In this document: one piece after another, positions 1 to 6,292 of the stretch
Position numbering within the stretch: position 1 is the first letter of the stretch
Layout: every line of letters starts with the position of its first letter
Program-made: the position numbers and the translations under genes
Notes under the pieces: model-generated
What the model saw: the letters and a program-made list of their open reading frames with translations, nothing else
What the model was told of the DNA's origin: nothing
The model's database searches: none
NCBI GenBank assembly: GCA_002404095.1
Contig: DHJA01000076.1
Span: 8,698-23,065 of the forward strand
From: Planctomycetaceae bacterium UBA4732
GTDB lineage: Bacteria > Planctomycetota > Planctomycetia > Gemmatales > Gemmataceae
Direction of reading: 5' to 3'
DNA length: 14,368 nt

Positions 1-1596
1 CACGCCGACTTCGGCGGCGAAGTCGAGCGCGTCCTCAAGATGGCCGACGGCTGTCTGCTGCTGGTCGATTCGTCCGAAGGCGTCATGCCGCAGACGCGGT
101 TCGTGCTGCGCAAAGCGTTCGCCTGCGGCCTACGACCCATCGTGGTCGTCAACAAGATCGACCGGCCCGACGCCCGCATTAACGACGTACTCAACGGCAT
201 TTTCGACCTGTTCGTGGAGCTTGAGGCGGACGACGCCACGCTCGATTTCACCACGGTGTACGCCTCGGGACGGGCCGGAACCGCGACGACGGACATGAAT
301 ATTCCGGCCACGGATCTCAAACCAATTTATGACGCCATATTGGCTCACGTCCCCGCCCCGGACGTGGACGCAGCGGCGCCGTTGCAGATGCTCGTGGTCA
401 CGCTCGAATACAGCGATTACGTCGGCCGCATCGCCGTCGGCAAGGTGTTCGCCGGCAAGATCCGCAAGGGACAACGCCTCTCACACATGAAGCACAACGG
501 CCAGCGCGTCGAAACCACGGTCAAGCAACTCTACGTCTTCGACCGCCTGAGCCGCATCGAAACCGATGAAGTCGCGGCCGGCGACATCTGCGCCGTGGTG
601 GGTATCGAAGGCGTGGACATCGGCGACACGCTCGCCGACCTTGAAAACCCCGTGGCCCTGCCGCCGATCGTCGTGGACGAGCCGACGCTCGAAATGTTGT
701 TCCGCATCAACGATTCGCCGTTCGTCGGCCAGGAAGGAACCTACGTTACGAGCCGACAGCTGCGCGAGCGACTGATGAAGGAGCTGGAATCGAACGTCGC
801 TTTGCGCGTAACGGCCGATGAGGTGAAGCGCGACGAGTTCCACGTCGCGGGCCGCGGCCTCTTGCACCTGTCGATTCTGCTGGAAAACATGCGCCGCGAG
901 GGCTTCGAGGTGTCGGTGGGCAAGCCGCGCGTCATCAACAAGGAAATCGACGGCGTGTTGATGGAACCGATCGAATACCTCGTCATCGAGGTGCCGCCGG
1001 GCTCGGTGGGGTCGGTGATGGAGCTGGTCGGCAACCGGCGGGCCGAGTGCGTGAAGATGAACGGCACGGGCGCCATGACGCACATCGAGTTCACGATCCC
1101 GGCGCGCGGCCTGATCGGTCTGCGCACACGGCTGATGACGGCGACGAGCGGCGAGGCCATCGTCCATCATAACTTTTACGATTATCAGCCGATGCGCGGC
1201 CATATTCCGTCACGCAGCAACGGCGTGATGATTTCGACGGATACCGGCCGGGCGACGCCGTTCGCGCTCGACAACCTTCAGGAGCGCGGTTCGTTGTTCA
1301 TCGCCGGCGGCGACCAGGTGTACGAAGGGCAGGTGGTCGGCGAACACTGCCGCGACAATGACTTAGGTGTGAACGTCTGCCGCGAGAAGAAACTAACCAA
1401 CATGCGCGCGTCCGGCACGGACAAGGCGGTCATCCTGAAGCCGCCGCGGTTGATGACGCTGGAGCAGGCGCTGGAGTATATCGAGGACGACGAGTTGGTT
1501 GAGGTGACGCCGAAGGCTGTGCGTCTGCGCAAGTCCTATCTCAAAGAAAACGACCGTAAGAAATTCGCCCGGCACGAGAAAGCCGTGGCGCAGTAG
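1..1596 (+). CDS. typA: Ribosome-associated GTPase TypA/BipA (5'-truncated by window edge)
   Basis: Translational GTPase of the EF-G/LepA superfamily that binds the 70S ribosome and supports ribosome assembly and stress adaptation. The window opens in frame inside the G domain: the first residues, HADFGGEVERV, follow the G3 DTPG motif, so about 75 N-terminal residues including the P-loop are missing. An ATG at 40 is internal. G4 is NKIDRP (about residues 52-57 of the visible 531) and G5 is the ASGRAG segment. After the G domain come an EF-Tu-like beta barrel (YVGRIAVGKVFAGKI), EF-G-like domain III (SPFVGQEG, SGRGLLHLSILLENMRREGFE), domain V (RGLIGLRTRLMTATSGEA) and the BipA-specific C-terminal domain (GVNVCREKKLTNMRASGTDK, LEYIEDDELVEVTP). 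The frame is intact to the TAG. Identity rests on near-continuous similarity to recalled E. coli BipA. It ends 46 bp before tyrA on the same strand, with no terminator visible between. Confidence 0.97.
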   Translation, partial: HADFGGEVERVLKMADGCLLLVDSSEGVMPQTRFVLRKAFACGLRPIVVVNKIDRPDARINDVLNGIFDLFVELEADDATLDFTTVYASGRAGTATTDMNIPATDLKPIYDAILAHVPAPDVDAAAPLQMLVVTLEYSDYVGRIAVGKVFAGKIRKGQRLSHMKHNGQRVETTVKQLYVFDRLSRIETDEVAAGDICAVVGIEGVDIGDTLADLENPVALPPIVVDEPTLEMLFRINDSPFVGQEGTYVTSRQLRERLMKELESNVALRVTADEVKRDEFHVAGRGLLHLSILLENMRREGFEVSVGKPRVINKEIDGVLMEPIEYLVIEVPPGSVGSVMELVGNRRAECVKMNGTGAMTHIEFTIPARGLIGLRTRLMTATSGEAIVHHNFYDYQPMRGHIPSRSNGVMISTDTGRATPFALDNLQERGSLFIAGGDQVYEGQVVGEHCRDNDLGVNVCREKKLTNMRASGTDKAVILKPPRLMTLEQALEYIEDDELVEVTPKAVRLRKSYLKENDRKKFARHEKAVAQ

Positions 1597-1642
1597 GGGC
1601 AGAAGTTTCACGTTTCGCGTTCGCTTCTAATCAGCAACGCTC

Positions 1643-2485
1643 ATGCGAATCGACACCCTGGCCTTGGTCGGCGTCGGCTTAATCGGCGGTTCCGTCGGCT
1701 TGGCGGCGCGGAAGCGCGGCGTCGCCGGCCGCATCCTGGGCGTGGACAGCCGGCCGGAAGTCTTGCAACGGGCGCTCACACGCGGCGTCGTTGACCAGTC
1801 GCGGCCAAATGTAGGCTCGGCGGCGGCGGAAGCCGACGCCATCGTCTTCTGTACGCCGGTGGACGTAATCGCCGGACAAGTCATCGAGGCGACGTCGGTG
1901 TGCCGACCAGGCGCGCTGTTGACCGACGCGGGCAGCACCAAGGCGTCGATTGTGCGCGATGTGGAAGGTCGCTTGCCGCAGGGCGCGGGGTTCGTGGGCG
2001 GCCACCCCCTGGCGGGGTCGGAGAAGCAAGGGCCGGAACACGCCAACGCGGAATTATTCGAGGGCCGCGTGGTGGTGCTGACGCCAACGTCGCGCACGGA
2101 TGACAAGGCGTTGTCACAGGCGACAGCTTTATGGGAGGCGCTAGGGGCGCGGGTCCGGTTGATGGACCCGGAGGAACACGACCGCGCCATGGCGATGACG
2201 AGTCACTTGCCGCATGTGACGGCCGCGGCCTTGGCGGGCGTCTTGCCGCCGGAGTGGAGCGGTCTGACGGCCGGCGGCTTCCGCGACGCGACCCGCGTGG
2301 CGTCCGGCGGCCCGGAACTGTGGGCCGCGATCCTCCAGGCCAACGCCGACGGCGTGTTGGACGCTATGGACCAACTCGATAAACGGATGGCCGAGTTCCG
2401 ACGGAGTCTAGCGTCCGGCGACCGGGACGCGCTCATCGCCCTATTGCAACAGGGGAAGCTGCTGCGGGACGGGTTGACCTGCTAA
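1643..2485 (+). CDS. tyrA: Prephenate dehydrogenase (TyrA type, no ACT or chorismate mutase domain)
   Basis: NAD(P)-dependent oxidative decarboxylation of prephenate to 4-hydroxyphenylpyruvate (or of arogenate to tyrosine) in tyrosine synthesis; cytosolic. The 280-residue protein opens with a Rossmann fold, GVGLIGGSVGLA at about residues 10-21, with acidic D35 after beta2, which suggests NAD preference. The catalytic region contains GGHPLAGSEKQGPEHANAEL (H121), then the SHLPH motif (H188, H191) and FRDATRVASG (R218, expected to bind prephenate). The length fits a stand-alone dehydrogenase: no AroQ mutase is fused at the N-terminus and no ACT domain follows, so any tyrosine feedback must act without a regulatory domain. 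ATG 1643 is the first in-frame start and leaves no room for a longer Rossmann N-terminus. No clear Shine-Dalgarno sequence precedes it. It may be cotranscribed with typA. Prephenate versus arogenate specificity cannot be read from the sequence. Confidence 0.93.
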   Translation: MRIDTLALVGVGLIGGSVGLAARKRGVAGRILGVDSRPEVLQRALTRGVVDQSRPNVGSAAAEADAIVFCTPVDVIAGQVIEATSVCRPGALLTDAGSTKASIVRDVEGRLPQGAGFVGGHPLAGSEKQGPEHANAELFEGRVVVLTPTSRTDDKALSQATALWEALGARVRLMDPEEHDRAMAMTSHLPHVTAAALAGVLPPEWSGLTAGGFRDATRVASGGPELWAAILQANADGVLDAMDQLDKRMAEFRRSLASGDRDALIALLQQGKLLRDGLTC

Positions 2486-2522
2486 CGCCCCCGAGTTTCC
2501 CTCCCCATTTGAAGGCGGAGGC

Positions 2523-2581
2523 CGTAGGGGCGGGGTTTCCCCGCCCTGTGACGCCAAGGGCGGGGAAACCCCGCCCCTACG
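2523..2581. repeat. Perfect 25-bp inverted repeat built from two hairpins (GGGGCGGGG family)
   Basis: The arms at 2523-2547 and 2557-2581 are perfect reverse complements around a 9-nt spacer. Each arm is itself a hairpin: gggcgggg, loop TTT (loop AAA in the other arm), ccccgccc. The DNA could therefore form one long cruciform or two small hairpins. There is no T-run, so it is not a classical intrinsic terminator, but it is the only strong structure between tyrA and the greA leader. It resembles G/C-rich dispersed repeats known from planctomycetes and cyanobacteria; that family link is from memory. Confidence 0.85.
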
Positions 2582-2673
2582 CCAATATCGAGATGGGCGC
2601 CTCATTTTCCGTCTTTACAAGACGCGCGTAGGCAGACAAGATTAAGTTGAAGTTTTGCGGTGGAAGGATGGAA

Positions 2674-2708
2674 GGCGGGCGACCCGGCGTCGCCCGTCAA
2701 GTGTTTTT
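2674..2708 (+). promoter_or_regulatory. Attenuator-like hairpin with T-run in the greA leader
   Basis: A stem of about 10 bp (2674-2683 with 2689-2698, one G-T wobble, loop CCGGC) is followed after five bases by TTTTT at 2704-2708. It ends about 30 bp before the greA start codon. It looks like a weak intrinsic terminator or attenuator acting on the + strand just before greA. The five-base gap before the T-run weakens the call. No convincing promoter was found upstream; TTTACA at 2614-2619 lacks a good -10 partner. Confidence 0.35.
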
Positions 2709-2737
2709 GACGATCCTGACACAGGAAGCGAACGGCC

Positions 2738-3220
2738 ATGGCTGAAGAACGCGTGCCGATGACGAGGGAAGGCTACGAGAAATTGAAGGCCGACCTGGAC
2801 CGGATGCAGTACGTCGAGATGATCGAAGTCACCAAGCGCATCGCCTCGGCCCGCGAACTCGGCGACCTCGGCGAGAACGCCGAGTACCACGCCGCGCGCG
2901 AAGACCAGGGCATGCTCCAGGCGCGCATCGACTCCCTCAACGGCAAACTCGCCCGCGCCTATATCGTCGATCGCAGCAGCCTGCCTGACGACACCGTCGT
3001 ATTCGGCGCCCGCGTGCGCATCAAGAACCTGGCGTCCGGCGACGAGGAGGTTTACGAACTCGTCGGCCCCGGCCAGGAAGACTACGACAACAACAAGATC
3101 CTCACCACCAGCCCACGCGGTCAGGGCTTGCTCGGTAAGAAACTCGGAGAGATGGCCGAGGTCACGATCCCGCGCGGCACCTTTCGCTATAAGATTCTGG
3201 AAATCACTTTTCCTCAGTGA
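2738..3220 (+). CDS. greA: Transcription elongation factor GreA
   Basis: Binds the RNA polymerase secondary channel and stimulates cleavage of the 3' end of backtracked transcripts. The 160 residues match the usual GreA length. Residues 1-78 form the antiparallel coiled coil. The tip motif [20 protein letters not shown] carries the two acidic residues D43 and E46 (D41 and E44 in E. coli) that bring the catalytic Mg2+. The usual Ser in GDLSENAEY is Gly here, a mild variant. The C-terminal FKBP-like domain ends with [18 protein letters not shown] and YKILEITF. The [13 protein letters not shown] opening is typical. AGGAAG about 9 bp upstream of ATG 2738 is a plausible ribosome binding site. It is preceded by a hairpin plus T-run, which would allow attenuation control. 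Followed by about 70 bp to the promoter of the FHA gene. Confidence 0.97.
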   Translation: MAEERVPMTREGYEKLKADLDRMQYVEMIEVTKRIASARELGDLGENAEYHAAREDQGMLQARIDSLNGKLARAYIVDRSSLPDDTVVFGARVRIKNLASGDEEVYELVGPGQEDYDNNKILTTSPRGQGLLGKKLGEMAEVTIPRGTFRYKILEITFPQ

Positions 3221-3290
3221 GGGTCCGGTTGAATTTTGTTAGAGGATAGCCATTCCACGGTTTTTCCTTCTCGAATAACTCTCTTTTCTG

Positions 3291-3318
3291 TTGACGAAAC
3301 GGAGCCGTCGGGTACGAT
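3291..3318 (+). promoter_or_regulatory. Sigma70-like promoter for the FHA-domain gene
   Basis: TTGACG (5/6 to the -35 consensus), 16-bp spacer, TACGAT (4/6 to the -10 consensus, with the key T, A and final T). Predicted transcription start is near 3325. It lies in a locally AT-rich stretch (3230-3320) unlike its surroundings. It supports separate expression of the FHA gene and an initiation codon at 3364 rather than the GTG at 3328. Confidence 0.6.
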
Positions 3319-3363
3319 TTATGCATAGTGGGATCGTGTAGCCCCTGGTTCGGGGTCAAAAGA

Positions 3364-3879
3364 ATGATGGACCCACGGCTCAACAGCGTTCACCTGGAAG
3401 CTCCCCGACGACAGGACTTTCGCCGCGCGCGAGAAGCCCTGTTGGACGCGCGCGGCTATCAAACGCTCGAAGCCGAGTTGGGCGACGACGATTCCGACTC
3501 TTCTCCCTCGAACACGCTGATTCAGAAATCGGTCCTTTCGGATCCCTCGAAACGTCTCCATTGCTGGCTTGCCGACGACCAATACGTTTATCCGCTGAAA
3601 GTGGGTCTTAATACCGTCGGCCGATCGAGCGACAACGATATTGTTGTGCCGGATTGTTTCATTTCCCGCCGCCATTGTGCCATTCTCGTCCATCTTCAAA
3701 ACGGCTGCGAGTTGCACGACACCGCATCGAAAAACGGCACATTTCTCAACGGCGCCAAGCTGGCACATCCTACCAAGCTGAAACCCGGCGACGTTATTCG
3801 TATTTGCGAGCGACGGTTCGTGTTCGTGACCAAGGATGACAAGCCGCGCGACTGGACCGGCATTACCGCCGCTCTTTAG
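3364..3879 (+). CDS. Stand-alone FHA (forkhead-associated) domain protein
   Basis: Phosphothreonine-binding adaptor with no attached enzyme, probably reading Ser/Thr kinase output, since planctomycetes carry many such kinases. The 171-residue protein has a basic then acidic, low-complexity N-terminal half (RRQDFRRAREALLDARG; GDDDSDSSPSN), followed by an FHA fold. Visible FHA marks are GLNTVGRSSDNDIVV (the conserved GR and S of the phosphopeptide loop), FISRRHC (SxxH) and LHDTASKNGTFLNG (the N-GT motif), then LKPGDVIRI. No transmembrane segment or signal peptide is seen. In-frame starts are GTG 3328, ATG 3364 and ATG 3367. I chose 3364 because the promoter puts the transcript start at about 3325, which would make the GTG nearly leaderless. 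No Shine-Dalgarno sequence is obvious. The target is unknown, and neither upstream greA nor the downstream kinase cluster shows a direct functional link. Confidence 0.85.
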   Translation: MMDPRLNSVHLEAPRRQDFRRAREALLDARGYQTLEAELGDDDSDSSPSNTLIQKSVLSDPSKRLHCWLADDQYVYPLKVGLNTVGRSSDNDIVVPDCFISRRHCAILVHLQNGCELHDTASKNGTFLNGAKLAHPTKLKPGDVIRICERRFVFVTKDDKPRDWTGITAAL

Positions 3880-3907
3880 AGGTCCGCTCCATAAGGAGCC
3901 AAAATTG

Positions 3908-4104
3908 ACGAGCCGCGACCGTTACAGTACTTTCAAAAAGTACTCCTCACGCTCCGCGTGAGGAACAACGAACGCCCAGAATGTAACCCTTACGCTCCGC
4001 TCGCCGTTCCTCACGCGGAGCGTGAGGAGTACTTTTTGAAAGTACTGGTTAGGGAGCGGTTTGAAGCGGCGTGACGCCCCCGCTCCCTAACGGTCGCGGC
4101 TCGT
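3908..4104. repeat. Dispersed inverted repeat ('agccgcgacc' family) interrupted by a MITE-like insertion
   Basis: The right arm (4080-4104) is intact and its reverse complement reads continuously across the left arm once the 3925-4047 element and one copy of GTTA are removed: left arm = 3908-3924 plus 4052-4059. The original repeat would be 70 bp with 25-bp arms and a spacer containing GGCG-TGA-CGCC. The sequence agccgcgacc followed by a gggagcg-like block recurs at 6178-6198, so this is one member of a dispersed family. There is no coding sequence between 3880 and 4154 apart from these elements. Confidence 0.9.
3925..4047 (+). mobile_element. 123-bp palindromic MITE-like element, copy 1 (TSD GTTA)
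   Basis: Perfect 42-bp terminal inverted repeats (3925-3966 and 4006-4047) flank a 39-bp asymmetric centre. Each arm consists of two short hairpins: AGTACTTT-CAA-AAAGTACT and CCTCACGC-TCC-GCGTGAGG. GTTA is duplicated at 3921-3924 and 4048-4051, and the empty site is preserved in the other arm of the host repeat, so the boundaries are exact. The element encodes nothing convincing and must be moved in trans by an unknown transposase. Orientation is assigned arbitrarily from the centre: copies 1 and 3 share it and copy 2 is inverted. Confidence 0.92.
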
Positions 4105-4154
4105 AACACTCCAATTCCCCTACCCCCTTCGCTTCGTTTCGTACAAAGATTAGC

Positions 4155-5699
4155 ATGGGCACGAACTTAACCCTTCTTCAAAAAGGGCTAATCCTGATCG
4201 CCGTCCCGGCCTTATTCCAGCTGATCTTTTTTTGCGTCCTCCTGAAAATGGAGTGGGACGAGGAGGAAATGGGACGTATGGCCGTCCACACCAAGGAAGT
4301 GATCGGCCAGACGGAGACCGCCTACCGCTACCTTTTGGAAGCCAGCAGTTACGTCCGCCTGCTGGTCATCGTGGGGCGGGATCCTGTCCTGACCTCGACT
4401 TTCAACGACGCCCTGGGCAAGTCCGCGGGTGAATTCAAGAAACTGGAACATTTGGTTGGCGACAACCCGCCTCAGCTGGCAAAAGTGGAAGCGGCGGCGG
4501 CCGATGCCAAACGCCTGGAAAAGTGGCTCACCGAAGTAAACGGCTTGACGGCGACGGATCGGCGCGATGAGGCGACCGCGCGCATCAAAGGTCTGGCGGG
4601 CGAGAATCTGCTGGGGGTCGTGCGGAAAAAACTGGATGACTTCCACAAGGAAGAAGAACGGCTCGACGGGCTGCGCCAGCACGCGCTTAGCGGCTCATGG
4701 CGGGAGCAGAACTGGGCGATCGGCATCGGCTTGGGACTGTCCGTGGCGCTGGCGTTGGCCGTCGCCATGCTCTTCGCGCGCGACATTGTCGGCCGGCTCG
4801 GCCAACTGACGGAGAACGTCCATCGGCTCGGCGATAAAAAAGAGCTGACTCAGCCGTTGACCGGCCGCGATGAGATCGCCCGGCTGGACGCTGTTTTCCG
4901 CGCCATGGCGCGTGCGCTACGGGAGCGCGAGCAGGAAAACGAGATGTTCATTTACAGTGTTTCCCACGACCTCCGTTCGCCCCTCGTCAACCTCCAAGGT
5001 TTTAGCGAGGAACTGAGCCTTTCCTGCCAGGATATGCGCTCCGCGCTGGCGGGCGCCGAGGAAGCCGGCGGCAGACGGGCGTTGGCGATCTTGGAAAAGG
5101 AGGTGCCCGAGGCGCTACACTTTATCAAGTCCGCCGTGTCGCGTCTGTCGGCCATCATCGACGCCCTTTTGCGATTGTCGCGCGTGGGCCGGGTGGAATA
5201 CCGGATACAACCCGTCAACGTAGCGGAAATAGTGAAGCGCGTCGTGGAGGCTCTTGACAACACGATCGAGGGGCGGAAAGCCACGGTGTTGGCAGGAGCG
5301 CTGCCGCCGGCCCTTGGCGATCCCACGGCGGTCGAACAGATCTTCGCCAACCTGATCGCCAACGCCCTCCACTACCTCGACCCGGCCCGATCCGGGCGCG
5401 TAGAGATCGGCGCCCTGCCGCCCGGCCAGGAGGAGACGCCGGCCGGTTTGCAGACGTATTTCGTCAAGGACAACGGGTTAGGCATTCCCGAGGCGTATCA
5501 GCTGCGGGTGTTCTTGGCCTTCCAGCGGCTCCATGCGGACGTGGTTCAGGGCGAAGGCGTCGGCCTGGCCCTCGTCTATCGCATGGTGGGGCGCCTAGGT
5601 GGTAGAATCTGGCTGGAGTCCACGGCCGGAGTCGGGAGTACTTTTTTCGTGGCGCTGCCGCCGGCGCCTGCCCTGGATGAGAGGAAGACCATCCCATGA
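4155..5699 (+). CDS. Membrane-bound sensor histidine kinase (HAMP-HisKA-HATPase)
   Basis: Autophosphorylating sensor of 514 residues at the inner membrane. TM1 is at about residues 11-31 (GLILIAVPALFQLIFFCVLL). A mostly helical extracytoplasmic domain (about 32-185) resembles a CHASE3-type four-helix sensor but is not certain. TM2 is at about 187-208, then a HAMP-like linker (209-262), and the H-box SVSHDLRSPLVNLQGF with H271. An insertion rich in Ala/Glu (about 290-315) lengthens the dimerisation hairpin. N-box FANLIANALHYLDP, G1 DNGLGIP (439-445), F-box FLAFQRLH and G2 GEGVGLAL (466-473) complete the ATPase. This catalytic pattern, with NALHYLDP and FQRLH, is that of phytochrome-like kinases that partner Rcp1-type regulators. 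The stop overlaps the next start as ATGA, implying translational coupling to the response regulator. ATG 4155 lies just before TM1 and has no clear Shine-Dalgarno. The ligand is unknown. Confidence 0.92.
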   Translation: MGTNLTLLQKGLILIAVPALFQLIFFCVLLKMEWDEEEMGRMAVHTKEVIGQTETAYRYLLEASSYVRLLVIVGRDPVLTSTFNDALGKSAGEFKKLEHLVGDNPPQLAKVEAAAADAKRLEKWLTEVNGLTATDRRDEATARIKGLAGENLLGVVRKKLDDFHKEEERLDGLRQHALSGSWREQNWAIGIGLGLSVALALAVAMLFARDIVGRLGQLTENVHRLGDKKELTQPLTGRDEIARLDAVFRAMARALREREQENEMFIYSVSHDLRSPLVNLQGFSEELSLSCQDMRSALAGAEEAGGRRALAILEKEVPEALHFIKSAVSRLSAIIDALLRLSRVGRVEYRIQPVNVAEIVKRVVEALDNTIEGRKATVLAGALPPALGDPTAVEQIFANLIANALHYLDPARSGRVEIGALPPGQEETPAGLQTYFVKDNGLGIPEAYQLRVFLAFQRLHADVVQGEGVGLALVYRMVGRLGGRIWLESTAGVGSTFFVALPPAPALDERKTIP

Positions 5700-6160
5700 C
5701 TGCACACCCTGTTACCATCGTCCTCGCCGAGGACGACGACGGCCACGCCGCCTTGATCCAACGCAACCTGGAGCGGGCCGGCCTCGCCAACGGCTTCATC
5801 CGTTGCAAGGACGGGCAGGAAGCGCTCGACTATTTCCGCGGTGAAGGCGCCCACGCGGGCCGGGTTCTGGACCCGTCCGTCCTGCTGTTGCTCGACATCA
5901 ACATGCCGCGCGTCGATGGCGTGGAAGTGCTGCGTGCGCTGAAAGCGGACCCGCGCATGTCCATGATTCCGGTCATCATGCTGACTACCACGGACGACCC
6001 GCGGGAGGTTCAGCGCTGTTACCAACTCGGCTGTAGCGTTTACATCACCAAGCCGGTCGAATACCAGGCGTTTATCGACGCCGTCAAACGTCTGGGCTTG
6101 TTCCTGCAAGTGGTGCAGGTGCCGCGAAACGGCGGCAGTAGTCCCGCGCTGCCTATGTAA
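5696..6160 (+). CDS. Single-domain response regulator (CheY/Rcp1-like)
   Basis: Phosphoacceptor partner of the upstream kinase; cytosolic, 154 residues, a lone receiver domain without an output domain. Acidic pocket E12-D13-D14 (LAEDDDGHA), phosphoacceptor D67 in LLLLDINMPRVDG, conserved Thr in IMLTTTDDP (about T97) and Lys K119 in YITKPVEYQ. The extended alpha2-beta3 loop (YFRGEGAHAGRVLDPSV) and the LDINMPRVDGVEVL..DP..IPVIMLTTTDDPREV pattern are typical of Rcp1 regulators paired with phytochrome-type kinases. Its start overlaps the kinase stop by 4 bp. The output must be exerted by protein-protein contact, possibly by passing phosphate onward or by docking to the hybrid kinase encoded next. 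That last step is inference. Confidence 0.93.
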   Translation: MTAHPVTIVLAEDDDGHAALIQRNLERAGLANGFIRCKDGQEALDYFRGEGAHAGRVLDPSVLLLLDINMPRVDGVEVLRALKADPRMSMIPVIMLTTTDDPREVQRCYQLGCSVYITKPVEYQAFIDAVKRLGLFLQVVQVPRNGGSSPALPM

Positions 6161-6172
6161 GGCGCGCGTGCG

Positions 6173-6238
6173 CGTTTAGCCGCGACCCGGAGGGGAGCGC
6201 GGGGGAAGACGCGCTTCCCTTCGGGTCGCGGCTAAACG
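6173..6238. repeat. Inverted repeat, 17-bp perfect arms plus imperfect inner stem ('agccgcgacc' family)
   Basis: Perfect arms at 6173-6189 and 6222-6238. The inner sequences (about 6190-6202 and 6210-6221) continue pairing with a few G-T wobbles, giving a stem of roughly 30 bp with a small purine-rich loop. It shares agccgcgacc followed by a gggagcg-like block with the repeat at 3908-4104. It fills most of the gap between the response regulator and the hybrid kinase. With no T-run, it is better seen as a repeat that may dampen readthrough or protect mRNA ends than as an intrinsic terminator. Confidence 0.8.
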
Positions 6239-6292
6239 AGGCGCTCAAATGTAGCGAATCAACGATGGCGTTCAAGAAACCGAGAACCGCAC

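Noticed and set aside
1597..1642. Terminator between typA and tyrA
   Set aside because: Only a 5-bp AGAAG/CTTCT pairing with a long loop is present and no T-run follows. Cotranscription remains possible.
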